Below, piece after piece: positions 7,070 to 14,067 of a stretch of DNA of 64,000 nt (the first letter of the stretch is position 1; every line of letters begins with the position of its first letter). The notes beneath the pieces are model-generated. The model searched no databases. It saw only the letters and a list, made by a program, of their open reading frames with translations, and was not told the DNA's origin. The translations under genes and the position numbers were made by a program. This stretch comes from Mesorhizobium xinjiangense (GTDB taxonomy: Bacteria; Pseudomonadota; Alphaproteobacteria; Rhizobiales; Rhizobiaceae): assembly GCF_009749525.1 (NCBI RefSeq), contig NZ_WOAC01000015.1, forward strand, positions 62,001 to 126,000, given 5' to 3'.

Positions 7070-7567
7070 TCAGGAATTTTTTGCCAACTTGCGCTCTTCA
7101 TCGAAGATCTTCCGAATTTTCCCATGACTCGGAAATTTGCCGTCATTGACCGTAAGGATTCGGTGGATGCTGCGTTGCGGCTCCACGGCTGGGCTACGTT
7201 CAGCATCCACATCGCGACGCCACTGCCCGGACATGTAGCGCCCCGCCGCTTCCAAGATTTTATCGGCGGCACCATTTGAAGAGCGGATGTCTTTGTATAC
7301 GGTTCGCCGAAGATCACAGAGCAGCAAGCTGGTTTCCTTTCTTACGGTTACCGCTTTGGATGGTCCGGACGTGCCGACTAATGGCCGACCTTTCTCGTTG
7401 ACCATCTTTATCAGGGCGCGGCGTACTTCCTCATCCGGGGTGCGCGACAATGCTTCAAGGAGGATCAATTCGGCTTGCCGCCGATAGAACTCAGGATCGG
7501 CGGGCCGCGACGCCGCCCATTCGCTGAGAGGAACAATGACGGTTCGGGCAGTGCGGCGTTCACTCAT
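7070..7567 (-). CDS. Unknown protein, first gene after the putative origin (165 aa)
   Basis: The frame opens at 7624, but I prefer the ATG at 7567 (MSERRTARTVIVPLSEW). The extra N-terminus would run through repeated GGGGAC words that belong to the adjoining origin-like region. The protein is mixed and basic, with RRQAELILLEALSRTPDEEVRRALIKMV, a segment VRKETSLLLCDLRRTVYKDI, and a Lys-rich end (SHGKIRKIFDEERKLAKNS) that could bind DNA. It heads the leftward chain of small genes, so a regulatory or packaging-related role is possible. No family is recognised. Confidence 0.55.
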   Translation of the reverse strand: MSERRTARTVIVPLSEWAASRPADPEFYRRQAELILLEALSRTPDEEVRRALIKMVNEKGRPLVGTSGPSKAVTVRKETSLLLCDLRRTVYKDIRSSNGAADKILEAAGRYMSGQWRRDVDAERSPAVEPQRSIHRILTVNDGKFPSHGKIRKIFDEERKLAKNS

Positions 7568-7585
7568 GGCCGGCGATCCCGACAT

Positions 7586-7881
7586 GGGGACAACGCCAAA
7601 TTCTGTCCCCGGCTTTGTCCCCACTTATGTCCCCATATTATCCTATTGATATAATTATATAATTTAGAATTTGAATTGAATGGGGACGGTGGGGACAGAG
7701 AAAGCATAGGTACATATGCGACTGCTGCCCAATCGTACGTGTCAGGTGTGTATTTACACATAGGGCTATCTATTCCGGGGAAAGTGCGTCCCCATGTCCC
7801 CATTTGCCGATTTCGTATGTGATTCCAATGACTTGCCATGGGGACGAACTTGGGGTCGAATGGGGGACGAAACACGGGGAC
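7586..7881. other. Putative replication origin: 11 GGGGAC iterons around an AT-rich segment
   Basis: Eleven exact GGGGAC/GTCCCC words start at 7586, 7605, 7617, 7629, 7682, 7691, 7788, 7796, 7840, 7863 and 7876, plus a variant GGGGTC at 7852. Less than one is expected by chance in 300 bp. Three are spaced exactly 12 bp apart. Between 7635 and 7680 lies a nearly pure A/T stretch suited to be the unwinding element. The cluster fills the gap next to the P-loop replication ATPase gene. Iterons, an AT-rich segment and an adjacent helicase/primase gene are the architecture of satellite and plasmid origins. Origin function is inferred. Confidence 0.68.
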
Positions 7882-7891
7882 GATGGCCGAT

Positions 7892-9706
7892 TCAGTCACT
7901 TTCGCCATGGCCGGCGGCCTCCAAATCGATGCGCAGGCAACGAACCTTGTCTCTGGAATCGAACCGCACCGTCTTTTCAAATGCGGTAGCGGCCGGATGC
8001 TGCTTTAGCGTTGCCACCTGAAAAGGCATTCCATGGAAGATTGATCTCAGCGATGGATGGGTATTTGAGACGAGGATACCTGCCCCGCCGCCCGGCTCAT
8101 CGGGAACATCAACGCGGATTCCGTAACGCAAAAGTGCCTTGTGATAGGATTCGGCAAAGTCAGGGTCGCGTGCGACTACGGCATCGATCATTTCGCCAAT
8201 TGTGCGCCGGATTCCGCCATCAAGGAGCACAGAGCTTTGCATGAGGTGGGTATACGCGGCGTCGTGGTCCGCTGCGGTCTGCCCGCGCGATATGGCCTCA
8301 CCGAGCCATTTCCAGCTTTGCAACCGGGCCTCTGCAGTCTCCGCGTCGATGCGCTTACTGGTATAGAGGCTTAGCCACCCTGCCAAGGGCGCGCCGAGCG
8401 TGTCACCTAGTCTGCGGTTGCCTGTCCTCTTTGCGATGGCTGTGGCGAAGGTCTCGGCATTCGCATTGATCACATCAACGAGTCCAAGCGTACGCCAGAA
8501 TAGTCGATCCCCGAAATTGTTCGCTAGGAGATCATCAATTTCGCGCTGGAGCCGTGCGAAGCGCTCCGCACGGTCGCGCCGAATTTCGGCAGAGGCATTT
8601 GGATCAGTGCCGCGAAGCTCCAATGTGATGATACGGCTCTCGTCAGCCGGTAGCGTCATGCTCTTGTCGATGCTGGCAAACAGGAAGGTGGAGCGAACAC
8701 GGTAGGTCGCGCTGGCGCCGCCGGCACTTCCCTTCACAATAGGAGCGCCATTTGCCGAAAACGCCTGCCGGGCAAGACCTATTACCTTGGCGACGCGCCG
8801 CCGGTCATCTTCGGTCTTGGCCTCAAATTCATCGAACAAAACCGGCAACAAGTCGCCCTTGAGCACCTGTCGGACGCCGGCCTCGGTTGTGTCTGATTGC
8901 ACGTTGAGAGCGGTATTGCCGAGCAGCCTCCCGGCTATCTCATCCATTACGTAAGATTTTCCGGATCCTCGTTCGCCCGTGATCCACAGATGCGGCCGTG
9001 TTTCGAGTGCGCCGCAGATCGGTGCAATTGTCAGCCAACCGGCGAGAAGTCGCCCCATGTCCGGTGTGGCCCAACTGAGCGATTCAAGGATATGACAAAG
9101 TTGTCTAGCTTCGTCATCCTTGAGGGGTTCCGCCTTCGTGATATTGAGCCGGGTTCGCTTCTGGAAGATCCATTTGGAGCCGGGAAGGCACAAGCTGGCC
9201 TCCCTTCCATCAACGACTAGCCGGTCGCCGAGATGAGCAACGACGCTGCCATCATCTTCGAGAAGGACGCCACGCCCAACTTTGCGCGAAGGGTCAAAGA
9301 CGCCCTGATCTTCGCACTTCCGAAGCATCGCATTCGCGGCTGCATCCCAATCGCACCCCCTGCGACCCGGAAAGTTTACTTCCCAATAGGAAAGCGGCGC
9401 CAAATTCATCAGCGTCTGTTTTGAGTGAGCCGCCCCCCGTATGTCGACAATCTGCTCTTGCCGTTCCGACCAATAGAAAAACGTTCCCTCATCGAAGCCA
9501 AGGGCGCGGATGCCGGTTGGAAGGGCAGCTTCGAATTCTTCCCCGGCCGGCGCAGCATCGGCCGGCGGCGGGTTGATCGCGGCATCGATGGTGGGGCGAA
9601 CACGGTCAAGGTCGAATTTCAGTGCGGCGTTTTCGCGCGCTTTGGTTCGGCCGGGCTTCGCAAAATCGAGATGCGGATCGTCGTCGGGGTCAAACGGGGA
9701 GTCCAC
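7892..9706 (-). CDS. P-loop replication ATPase (helicase/primase-like) of the element (604 aa)
   Basis: The C-terminal two thirds hold a AAA+/superfamily-3-like ATPase core: Walker A GERGSGKS at about residues 248-255, Walker B LLPVLFDEFEA some 45 residues later, and a sensor-type segment (RVRSTFLFASID) followed by ADESRIITLELRG. The N-terminal 200 residues may be a primase or DNA-binding part, but I cannot name a fold. I choose the GTG at 9706: it overlaps the upstream stop as TAGTG, with GGGGAG 7 bases before it. The frame itself stays open to 9829. Coupling with the zinc-motif gene and the neighbouring iteron cluster support a role as the element's replication initiator/helicase, analogous to the alpha protein of P4. 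A bacterial housekeeping ATPase is unlikely here. Confidence 0.7.
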   Translation of the reverse strand: MDSPFDPDDDPHLDFAKPGRTKARENAALKFDLDRVRPTIDAAINPPPADAAPAGEEFEAALPTGIRALGFDEGTFFYWSERQEQIVDIRGAAHSKQTLMNLAPLSYWEVNFPGRRGCDWDAAANAMLRKCEDQGVFDPSRKVGRGVLLEDDGSVVAHLGDRLVVDGREASLCLPGSKWIFQKRTRLNITKAEPLKDDEARQLCHILESLSWATPDMGRLLAGWLTIAPICGALETRPHLWITGERGSGKSYVMDEIAGRLLGNTALNVQSDTTEAGVRQVLKGDLLPVLFDEFEAKTEDDRRRVAKVIGLARQAFSANGAPIVKGSAGGASATYRVRSTFLFASIDKSMTLPADESRIITLELRGTDPNASAEIRRDRAERFARLQREIDDLLANNFGDRLFWRTLGLVDVINANAETFATAIAKRTGNRRLGDTLGAPLAGWLSLYTSKRIDAETAEARLQSWKWLGEAISRGQTAADHDAAYTHLMQSSVLLDGGIRRTIGEMIDAVVARDPDFAESYHKALLRYGIRVDVPDEPGGGAGILVSNTHPSLRSIFHGMPFQVATLKQHPAATAFEKTVRFDSRDKVRCLRIDLEAAGHGESD

Positions 9707-10434
9707 TACGCGACTCCCCTTCCGGCGTCCTTCCAAGCTGCCATCAATGCACGCGCCAGCCTCAACCGCATTCGCCCTGGGCCGCGCGACCTGATGTAGT
9801 GGGACAAGGCGGCTTTCTCGGCGGAGCACTTATCCATACCGCAGTCGAACTGAAGGATGGCGGCGCGCTCATCAAGCACGCCTGATCTAACAATGGCCCG
9901 AAAAGCCACCGCCGAATAATCCCGGTGCCACCGAATGGTTCGGCTCCGGGTCAATCGCCGTGCCTCACGGAACTGTAGTGCAAGGGCGGTGTAGTTGAGC
10001 AAGTCCGCCGTTGGCGCTTCGACCGCGAAAGCGATCTCATCCGGCAGTACGTCAACGACGACCCCAACACGGTAGTATAGCGGCTTCAGCTTGCCCGAAT
10101 GGAACGGCGGCAGGCTATCCGCACAGTGAGGGTACTTCAGCGGATTTGTGGCCAGCGAATGGCGGTGGAACCGTCGGCACAACGGGCATGTTCCGCCGAT
10201 GTTGACGTTTCCATCTTCGATGCTGACGGGCCATACCCGAAACGTGGCAACCTTCGGGTCAATCGTCGCGTGCCACGACTCCGTGATGATCCTCATGTGC
10301 TCGCCGGTTAGGTGAATTCCTGCCGCCGCGAGCCGTTCCATTCCACCGGGCGGCGACAGAGTTTGCAAATCGTCAACGCTATGGTCGCGCTGAATGAATT
10401 GCCCGCTTGGGGCAATTTTGGTACGCATTGTCAT
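9706..10434 (-). CDS. Zinc-motif protein coupled to the replication ATPase (242 aa)
   Basis: Residues around 80-105 contain CPLCRRFHRHS...YPHC, a probable zinc-binding knuckle. In many primases and P4-like replication proteins a zinc ribbon precedes the primase/helicase module. The C-terminal part is helical and basic (SRTIRWHRDY, RSRGPGRMRLRLARAL). The stop codon is shared with the GTG of the ATPase gene (TAGTG), so the two products are probably made together and may form one replication complex. The start is taken at the ATG at 10434; a second ATG two codons downstream is equally possible, since no strong ribosome-binding site is seen. Confidence 0.6.
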   Translation of the reverse strand: MTMRTKIAPSGQFIQRDHSVDDLQTLSPPGGMERLAAAGIHLTGEHMRIITESWHATIDPKVATFRVWPVSIEDGNVNIGGTCPLCRRFHRHSLATNPLKYPHCADSLPPFHSGKLKPLYYRVGVVVDVLPDEIAFAVEAPTADLLNYTALALQFREARRLTRSRTIRWHRDYSAVAFRAIVRSGVLDERAAILQFDCGMDKCSAEKAALSHYIRSRGPGRMRLRLARALMAAWKDAGRGVA

Positions 10435-10499
10435 TGATCTGAGCCTGAATCTGAGAGTGCCTCGCTACAAGCCTGCCGTCCCACCGGCGGGCTTTTGCG

Positions 10500-10796
10500 T
10501 CAGGCGTCAACGCCATTAGTGCGAAGGAACACCCGTAGGCTGCCCGCGCTGTAGACCGCCCGTCGCCCAAGCTTTTGGAACTGCGGGCCATCGCTGCGTG
10601 CGCTTCGCCACCGAACGAGAGTCAGCTCTGCAACCTGATAGCCATGCGCGGCCATGAATCGTACGGCTTCAGGTGTTTGCATTAGAATAGAGTCCGGTAT
10701 CGCCCGTGCTCTTTCTGCCTCTGCTGCCAATTCCTCATACGGAATCGATACAGCGCGGCGACGTTCTGAAATGGCATCATGATTTTCTACAAGCAT
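10500..10796 (-). CDS. Second AlpA/excisionase-like HTH protein (98 aa)
   Basis: The C-terminal half (GYQVAELTLVRWRSARSDGPQFQKLGRRAVYSAGSLRVFLR) is a winged HTH of the AlpA/MerR-excisionase type, with the usual helix-turn-helix, a GP.F.KLGRR wing and a final strand-helix. The N-terminus is a charged helix. It is the first gene of the leftward replication block and lies divergent to the GHKL ATPase gene, a place typical of the master regulator of a satellite (AlpA in P4). It could activate the integrase or control the divergent promoters. Homology to the other HTH protein (1556-1915) is limited to the domain class. Confidence 0.7.
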   Translation of the reverse strand: MLVENHDAISERRRAVSIPYEELAAEAERARAIPDSILMQTPEAVRFMAAHGYQVAELTLVRWRSARSDGPQFQKLGRRAVYSAGSLRVFLRTNGVDA

Positions 10797-11155
10797 ATTT
10801 CGACTCCATCATTGATGGACCTACATATGCATTACCGTCATTTAAGTGCGCAATTCCACAATCCTGCGATTTTCCTTCGAAATGACGTAGATATTCAAAA
10901 TGAATATTGAAGCAACTCGGTCCACCCGAAATCTGTTCGGCGAAGGTCGACGTCTCTGGGAGGAAGCGGGAGGCCGACATAGGGACGAGGACCTGCTTGT
11001 CCTGGAAGCGGACCTTCAACCCCCTTGGGAACAATCTTCATTCTCATACATCGGGTAATGACAATAAGCGTATGGTCTGCCAGCTTTCACTATGTGGTGG
11101 CTTGAAATGCCATGACGGTGTTCATCTTAAGAAGAGTCGGGGGGCATACATCGAA
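10797..11155. promoter_or_regulatory. Divergent control region with a 17-bp palindrome
   Basis: The 359-base gap separates the leftward HTH gene and the rightward GHKL ATPase gene. It is AT-rich in its left third and contains ATATTCA-AAA-TGAATAT (10891-10907), a perfect palindrome suitable as an operator. I see no convincing extra gene in it, although the reading frame of the ATPase gene stays open upstream to 10907. Promoters for both flanking genes should lie here. Confidence 0.45.
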
Positions 11156-12391
11156 ATGTCAATCTTCAGTGTGGGGAATCGCGTGTCGGTACGCGGCGAG
11201 CTCGACGCCGCCGACTGTTCGCGATTGTTGGCGGCAATGCACAATGAAGTGCATGTCAAGAAGTATCAGGATATCGAACTCGATTTCTCGGACTGCACGA
11301 AAGCCTACCCAGCAGAGATGGTTGCTGTCTGCGTGAAGTGCCAACAATTGTGGAAAGAGGGAGTAGACATACACCTCTCTCTTCCAACTGAAAGGAAAAT
11401 GTCCAAACTGTTCTTAAATACCAATTGGGCTCATCTGATTGATATAAGGCAATTCGAGCCCAGTAGGTACAGAGGCTACACGCACGCTCCCGCATTGAGA
11501 TTTTCGAGTGGGAAGGAGCAATATGAGGCCATCAACAAGATTCTAGAAATATTGCTTGCCGCCCTTCTCAAACTTAAAAGAGAAGATTTAAGGATAATAG
11601 AATGGGCCTTAAATGAGATAACAGACAATGTGATAAATCATTCGCAGTCACCAATTGGCGGATTGGTGCAGGTGACCAATCATCGGCAACAGTCGCAAAT
11701 ACAGTTCGTCGTCGCTGACGCGGGAATCGGCATACCCGGATCATTACGGCCGGCACGACCGGATATTCGAAATGATCAGGAGGCCTTAGATGCTGCAATT
11801 AGAGAGGGTGTTACAAGAGACAATGCCGTAGGACAAGGGAATGGTCTCTATGGTACGTGGCAGATTTCCAAGAAAAGCTTTGGACGATTTCGGTTACTTT
11901 CCGGTTATGCGTCATTAGAATCATCTGAAAGAGATGGACTCCGCATTCAAAAGCGCGACATTCCCCTTAGTGGCACTCTCGTGTCCTGCCGGATTGGGTA
12001 TGCGGCTGATTTGGCATTGGAGGATGCGCTTATCTTTTCGGGCAAAAGGCACGTCCCTACCGATTATATTGAAACTCATTTTGAAGCCAGAGAGGATGGT
12101 TCAATTGTATTTGATCTTTCCCAGGAATCTGAAGGATTTGGCTCAAGAGCAGCGGGTGATCCCGTACGAAGAAAACTTCACAATGTCATTAGAATGTCTG
12201 ATGCAGATCGAGTAATTATAGATCTTGATAAGGTTTTGCTTGTGTCGAGCAGCTATGCAGATGAAGTGTTTGGCAAGCTGTTCATTGAGCTGGGGCCGCT
12301 AGAATTTAGCAGGCGCATCGACATTCAGAATGTCGACCCACTCGTGCAGGCGTTGATCGACAAGGCTATCCTTCAAAGGATGCGGCAATAG
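11156..12391 (+). CDS. GHKL-type ATPase with STAS-like domains; candidate defence or signalling cargo (411 aa)
   Basis: A Bergerat-fold (HATPase) domain lies in the middle: N-box NEITDNVINH (residues 153-162, E154/N158/N161), G1 box DAGIGIP (188-194) and G2 box GQGNGLYG (226-233). There is no histidine phosphoacceptor domain. The N-terminal 100 residues resemble a STAS-like alpha/beta module, and the C-terminal 70 residues (VIIDLDKVLLVSSSYADEVFGK) match the STAS-like DUF4325 type often paired with such ATPases. The start ATG at 11156 follows GTCGGGGGG; the upstream open frame looks non-coding. The gene is clearly more AT-rich than its neighbours and sits between the replication block and the integrase, the usual cargo slot of satellites. 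Phage defence is an inference from position. Confidence 0.72.
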   Translation: MSIFSVGNRVSVRGELDAADCSRLLAAMHNEVHVKKYQDIELDFSDCTKAYPAEMVAVCVKCQQLWKEGVDIHLSLPTERKMSKLFLNTNWAHLIDIRQFEPSRYRGYTHAPALRFSSGKEQYEAINKILEILLAALLKLKREDLRIIEWALNEITDNVINHSQSPIGGLVQVTNHRQQSQIQFVVADAGIGIPGSLRPARPDIRNDQEALDAAIREGVTRDNAVGQGNGLYGTWQISKKSFGRFRLLSGYASLESSERDGLRIQKRDIPLSGTLVSCRIGYAADLALEDALIFSGKRHVPTDYIETHFEAREDGSIVFDLSQESEGFGSRAAGDPVRRKLHNVIRMSDADRVIIDLDKVLLVSSSYADEVFGKLFIELGPLEFSRRIDIQNVDPLVQALIDKAILQRMRQ

Positions 12392-12467
12392 CCATACCAA
12401 TTGAAAAGGCATCCCTGCCTTGCGCTCAAGCGGAGAATGTCGGCCGGCCTTGGGCTCAATCGAGCCC

Positions 12468-12500
12468 TTCATTGCGTCCGTTGGCTACGGCCGCAATGAA
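12468..12500. terminator. Hairpin between the convergent ATPase and integrase genes
   Basis: TTCATTGCG (12468-12476) pairs with CGCAATGAA (12492-12500), with an inner CCGT/ACGG pair and a 5-base loop, giving a 13-bp stem with one mismatch. A second short hairpin (GGGCTC/GAGCCC, 12452-12467) lies just upstream. Their position between genes ending at 12391 (+) and 12548 (-) suits a bidirectional terminator, although the T-runs are weak. Confidence 0.5.
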
Positions 12501-12547
12501 GGTGAGCCTGGCCATAGCCAGCGGGTAGCAATAGTCAGATTTGACCA

Positions 12548-13792
12548 CTAGGGGTGTCGAGCAAGTGCTAGTGGAACCACTTTGCCGACCTCTTTGCCAT
12601 CGAGCGCACCTGCAATCCGGGCGGACACTTTGTCGGCGGCGACAAGCAGCGCGGCATCAGGCGTATGCGAATATCGCTGGGTGACACCGGCTGGTCGATG
12701 GCCCAGCAATCCGGCTATGACCAATTCCGAAAATCCTAGCTCAGCAGCGACGCTGGCGAATGTGTGTCGGAACACGTGAGCCGATATCCCATGAATGTCG
12801 GCCCGCGCCGCAAGCCGGGCTAGCACACGCGGCAACCCCACGAAGTGTCCGTCGCCACGTTGTGCAGGAAATGCCCATTGCCTGTCCGATGGCGCATCCT
12901 TGAGCGCCTGTAGAGCGCTCGCACCCATTGGACGCGTCTGTCTACCAGTTTTTGTGTCCCCGAAGCGAATGCACCTAGCCGGGAAGTCGATCCACTCAAT
13001 GGGCAATGCCAACGCTTCCATCCGGCGGCATCCACTCAAAAGAAGGAACCTAACTGCTGCCAGCCCAACTGGTGGTTCCAATTCAGCAGAAGCGTTTCGC
13101 ATGGCCTTTCCAAGGCGCGTGATTTCATCGAGTGAGAGGTGTCGTTCTCGCGCTGAAATTGAGATCTTCTGCACATTTGCGACCGGATTCCGGTCAATGA
13201 TTTCCAACGTCTTGCGAGCAAACTCGAACGCTCCTGAGAGGGTCGCAGTCACACGCGCCGCCGCACCTTCACCACCGAGCGTATGACCTCCACGCCCTTT
13301 GCGTCGCTTCTTTGCTGTTTGGCCGGTTCGGATAGCGGTTTGAAGGTCGGTGACATCTTTCGTTGTGATCGACGTCACCAACCGCTTGCCTATGAGCGGT
13401 TTGATGTGAACCTCGGCGCGTCCCTGATCACCCGTCCATGTCGACGGCTTTATATCTCGCTTCCGATGCGCCTGATATGCTTCGAAAAGCTCAGCAACGG
13501 TCATCCCTTTGCGCGCCTCAGATTTTGCAGCGGCCGGGTCCGCGCCGCCGGCAATCTCTCCGAGATATTTCTTGACTAGTGTACGCGCTTCTTCCGGCGT
13601 CAACGTGCCGACTCGGGCCAGAACCATTTTGCGCTGGCGACCGTCTTTTGTTCGGTACTTCAACAGAAATGACGCGACACCGGAGGGCATCATGCGGACG
13701 CCAAACCCTCGCAACTCGCCATCCCACAGGAAGGCCGGCTTGCCGTTCTCTGGTCGCAACGATTTGATAGAGTCCTTGGTAATCTTAGCCAT
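12548..13792 (-). CDS. int: Tyrosine recombinase integrase of the element (414 aa)
   Basis: The architecture is that of P4-type integrases: an N-terminal arm-binding domain (DUF4102-like, WDGELRGFGVRMMPSG...KYRTKDGRQRKMVLARVG), a SAM-like core-binding domain (about 95-195) and a catalytic domain. The catalytic set is visible: R256 (SGCRRMEAL), K281 (GDTKTG), H339 and R342 (HVFRHTFAS), H365 (LLGH) and Y374 (TQRYSHT). The ATG at 13792 is chosen because GGAGGGGGG lies 5 bases upstream; the frame opens at 13819. It lies 192 bases from attR and is transcribed away from it. Integration and excision at tRNA-Thr is its expected job, and all key residues are intact. Confidence 0.95.
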   Translation of the reverse strand: MAKITKDSIKSLRPENGKPAFLWDGELRGFGVRMMPSGVASFLLKYRTKDGRQRKMVLARVGTLTPEEARTLVKKYLGEIAGGADPAAAKSEARKGMTVAELFEAYQAHRKRDIKPSTWTGDQGRAEVHIKPLIGKRLVTSITTKDVTDLQTAIRTGQTAKKRRKGRGGHTLGGEGAAARVTATLSGAFEFARKTLEIIDRNPVANVQKISISARERHLSLDEITRLGKAMRNASAELEPPVGLAAVRFLLLSGCRRMEALALPIEWIDFPARCIRFGDTKTGRQTRPMGASALQALKDAPSDRQWAFPAQRGDGHFVGLPRVLARLAARADIHGISAHVFRHTFASVAAELGFSELVIAGLLGHRPAGVTQRYSHTPDAALLVAADKVSARIAGALDGKEVGKVVPLALARHP

Positions 13793-13810
13793 GGGCACCC
13801 CCCTCCAAAT

Positions 13811-13857
13811 TGGTACCACAACTGAAGGACGCTTACGCTGGTACCATTATGGCACCA
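13811..13857. promoter_or_regulatory. Candidate right arm-type recombination sites (three TGGTACCA-like motifs)
   Basis: TGGTACCA at 13811 and 13839 and TGGCACCA at 13850 have start-to-start spacings of 28 and 11, nearly the same as the trio inside attL (27 and 11). They lie just upstream of the integrase start, so binding could also regulate int transcription. Confidence 0.5.
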
Positions 13858-13984
13858 CAATAGCGCAAACCGTGGCGCAGTCAATCAATGCCGAAGCAAG
13901 CGGAATCCATTCACAACATATTGTTTTTCATAATAAATCAATGTGAACCAATTTTACGCATAGTTCCGCAATGATCTTCATGCC

Positions 13985-14033
13985 TCATTCGTAATGATGG
14001 GGTCGCGTGTTCGAGTCACGCAAGCGGCACCAA
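13985..14033 (+). repeat. attR (49-bp core direct repeat, right copy)
   Basis: Exact copy of 440-488, the tRNA-Thr 3' half. It is followed by a run of eight Ts starting at 14034, probably the 3' flank of the original tRNA gene. It lacks the 5' half and is not a functional tRNA. Confidence 0.95.
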
Positions 14034-14067
14034 TTTTTTTTGGGCCACAGGCAAGGTCTCCCACAAA

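Larger units (their letters stand above)
440..14033. mobile_element. tRNA-Thr-integrated phage-satellite-like element (about 13.6 kb)
   Basis: The element lies between two identical 49-bp repeats of the tRNA-Thr 3' half (440-488 and 13985-14033), and a tyrosine integrase sits next to the right repeat. Its contents in order are an unknown protein, an orphan HicB, two AlpA/excisionase-like proteins, a tail tape measure protein, a chain of small coupled unknown genes, an iteron-rich putative origin, a P-loop replication ATPase with a zinc-motif partner, a GHKL ATPase and the integrase. No capsid, portal, terminase, holin or conjugation gene is recognisable. An integrase, AlpA, autonomous replication genes, a tRNA att site and defence-like cargo next to int are the layout of P4-like satellites and phage-inducible islands. 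The satellite reading is inference. A decayed prophage is the main alternative, but the intact coupled reading frames argue against decay. Confidence 0.88.

Noticed and set aside
13985-14033. Possible second tRNA-Thr gene
   Set aside because: Only the 3' half is present, with no D arm or 5' acceptor strand. It is the attR copy made by integration.
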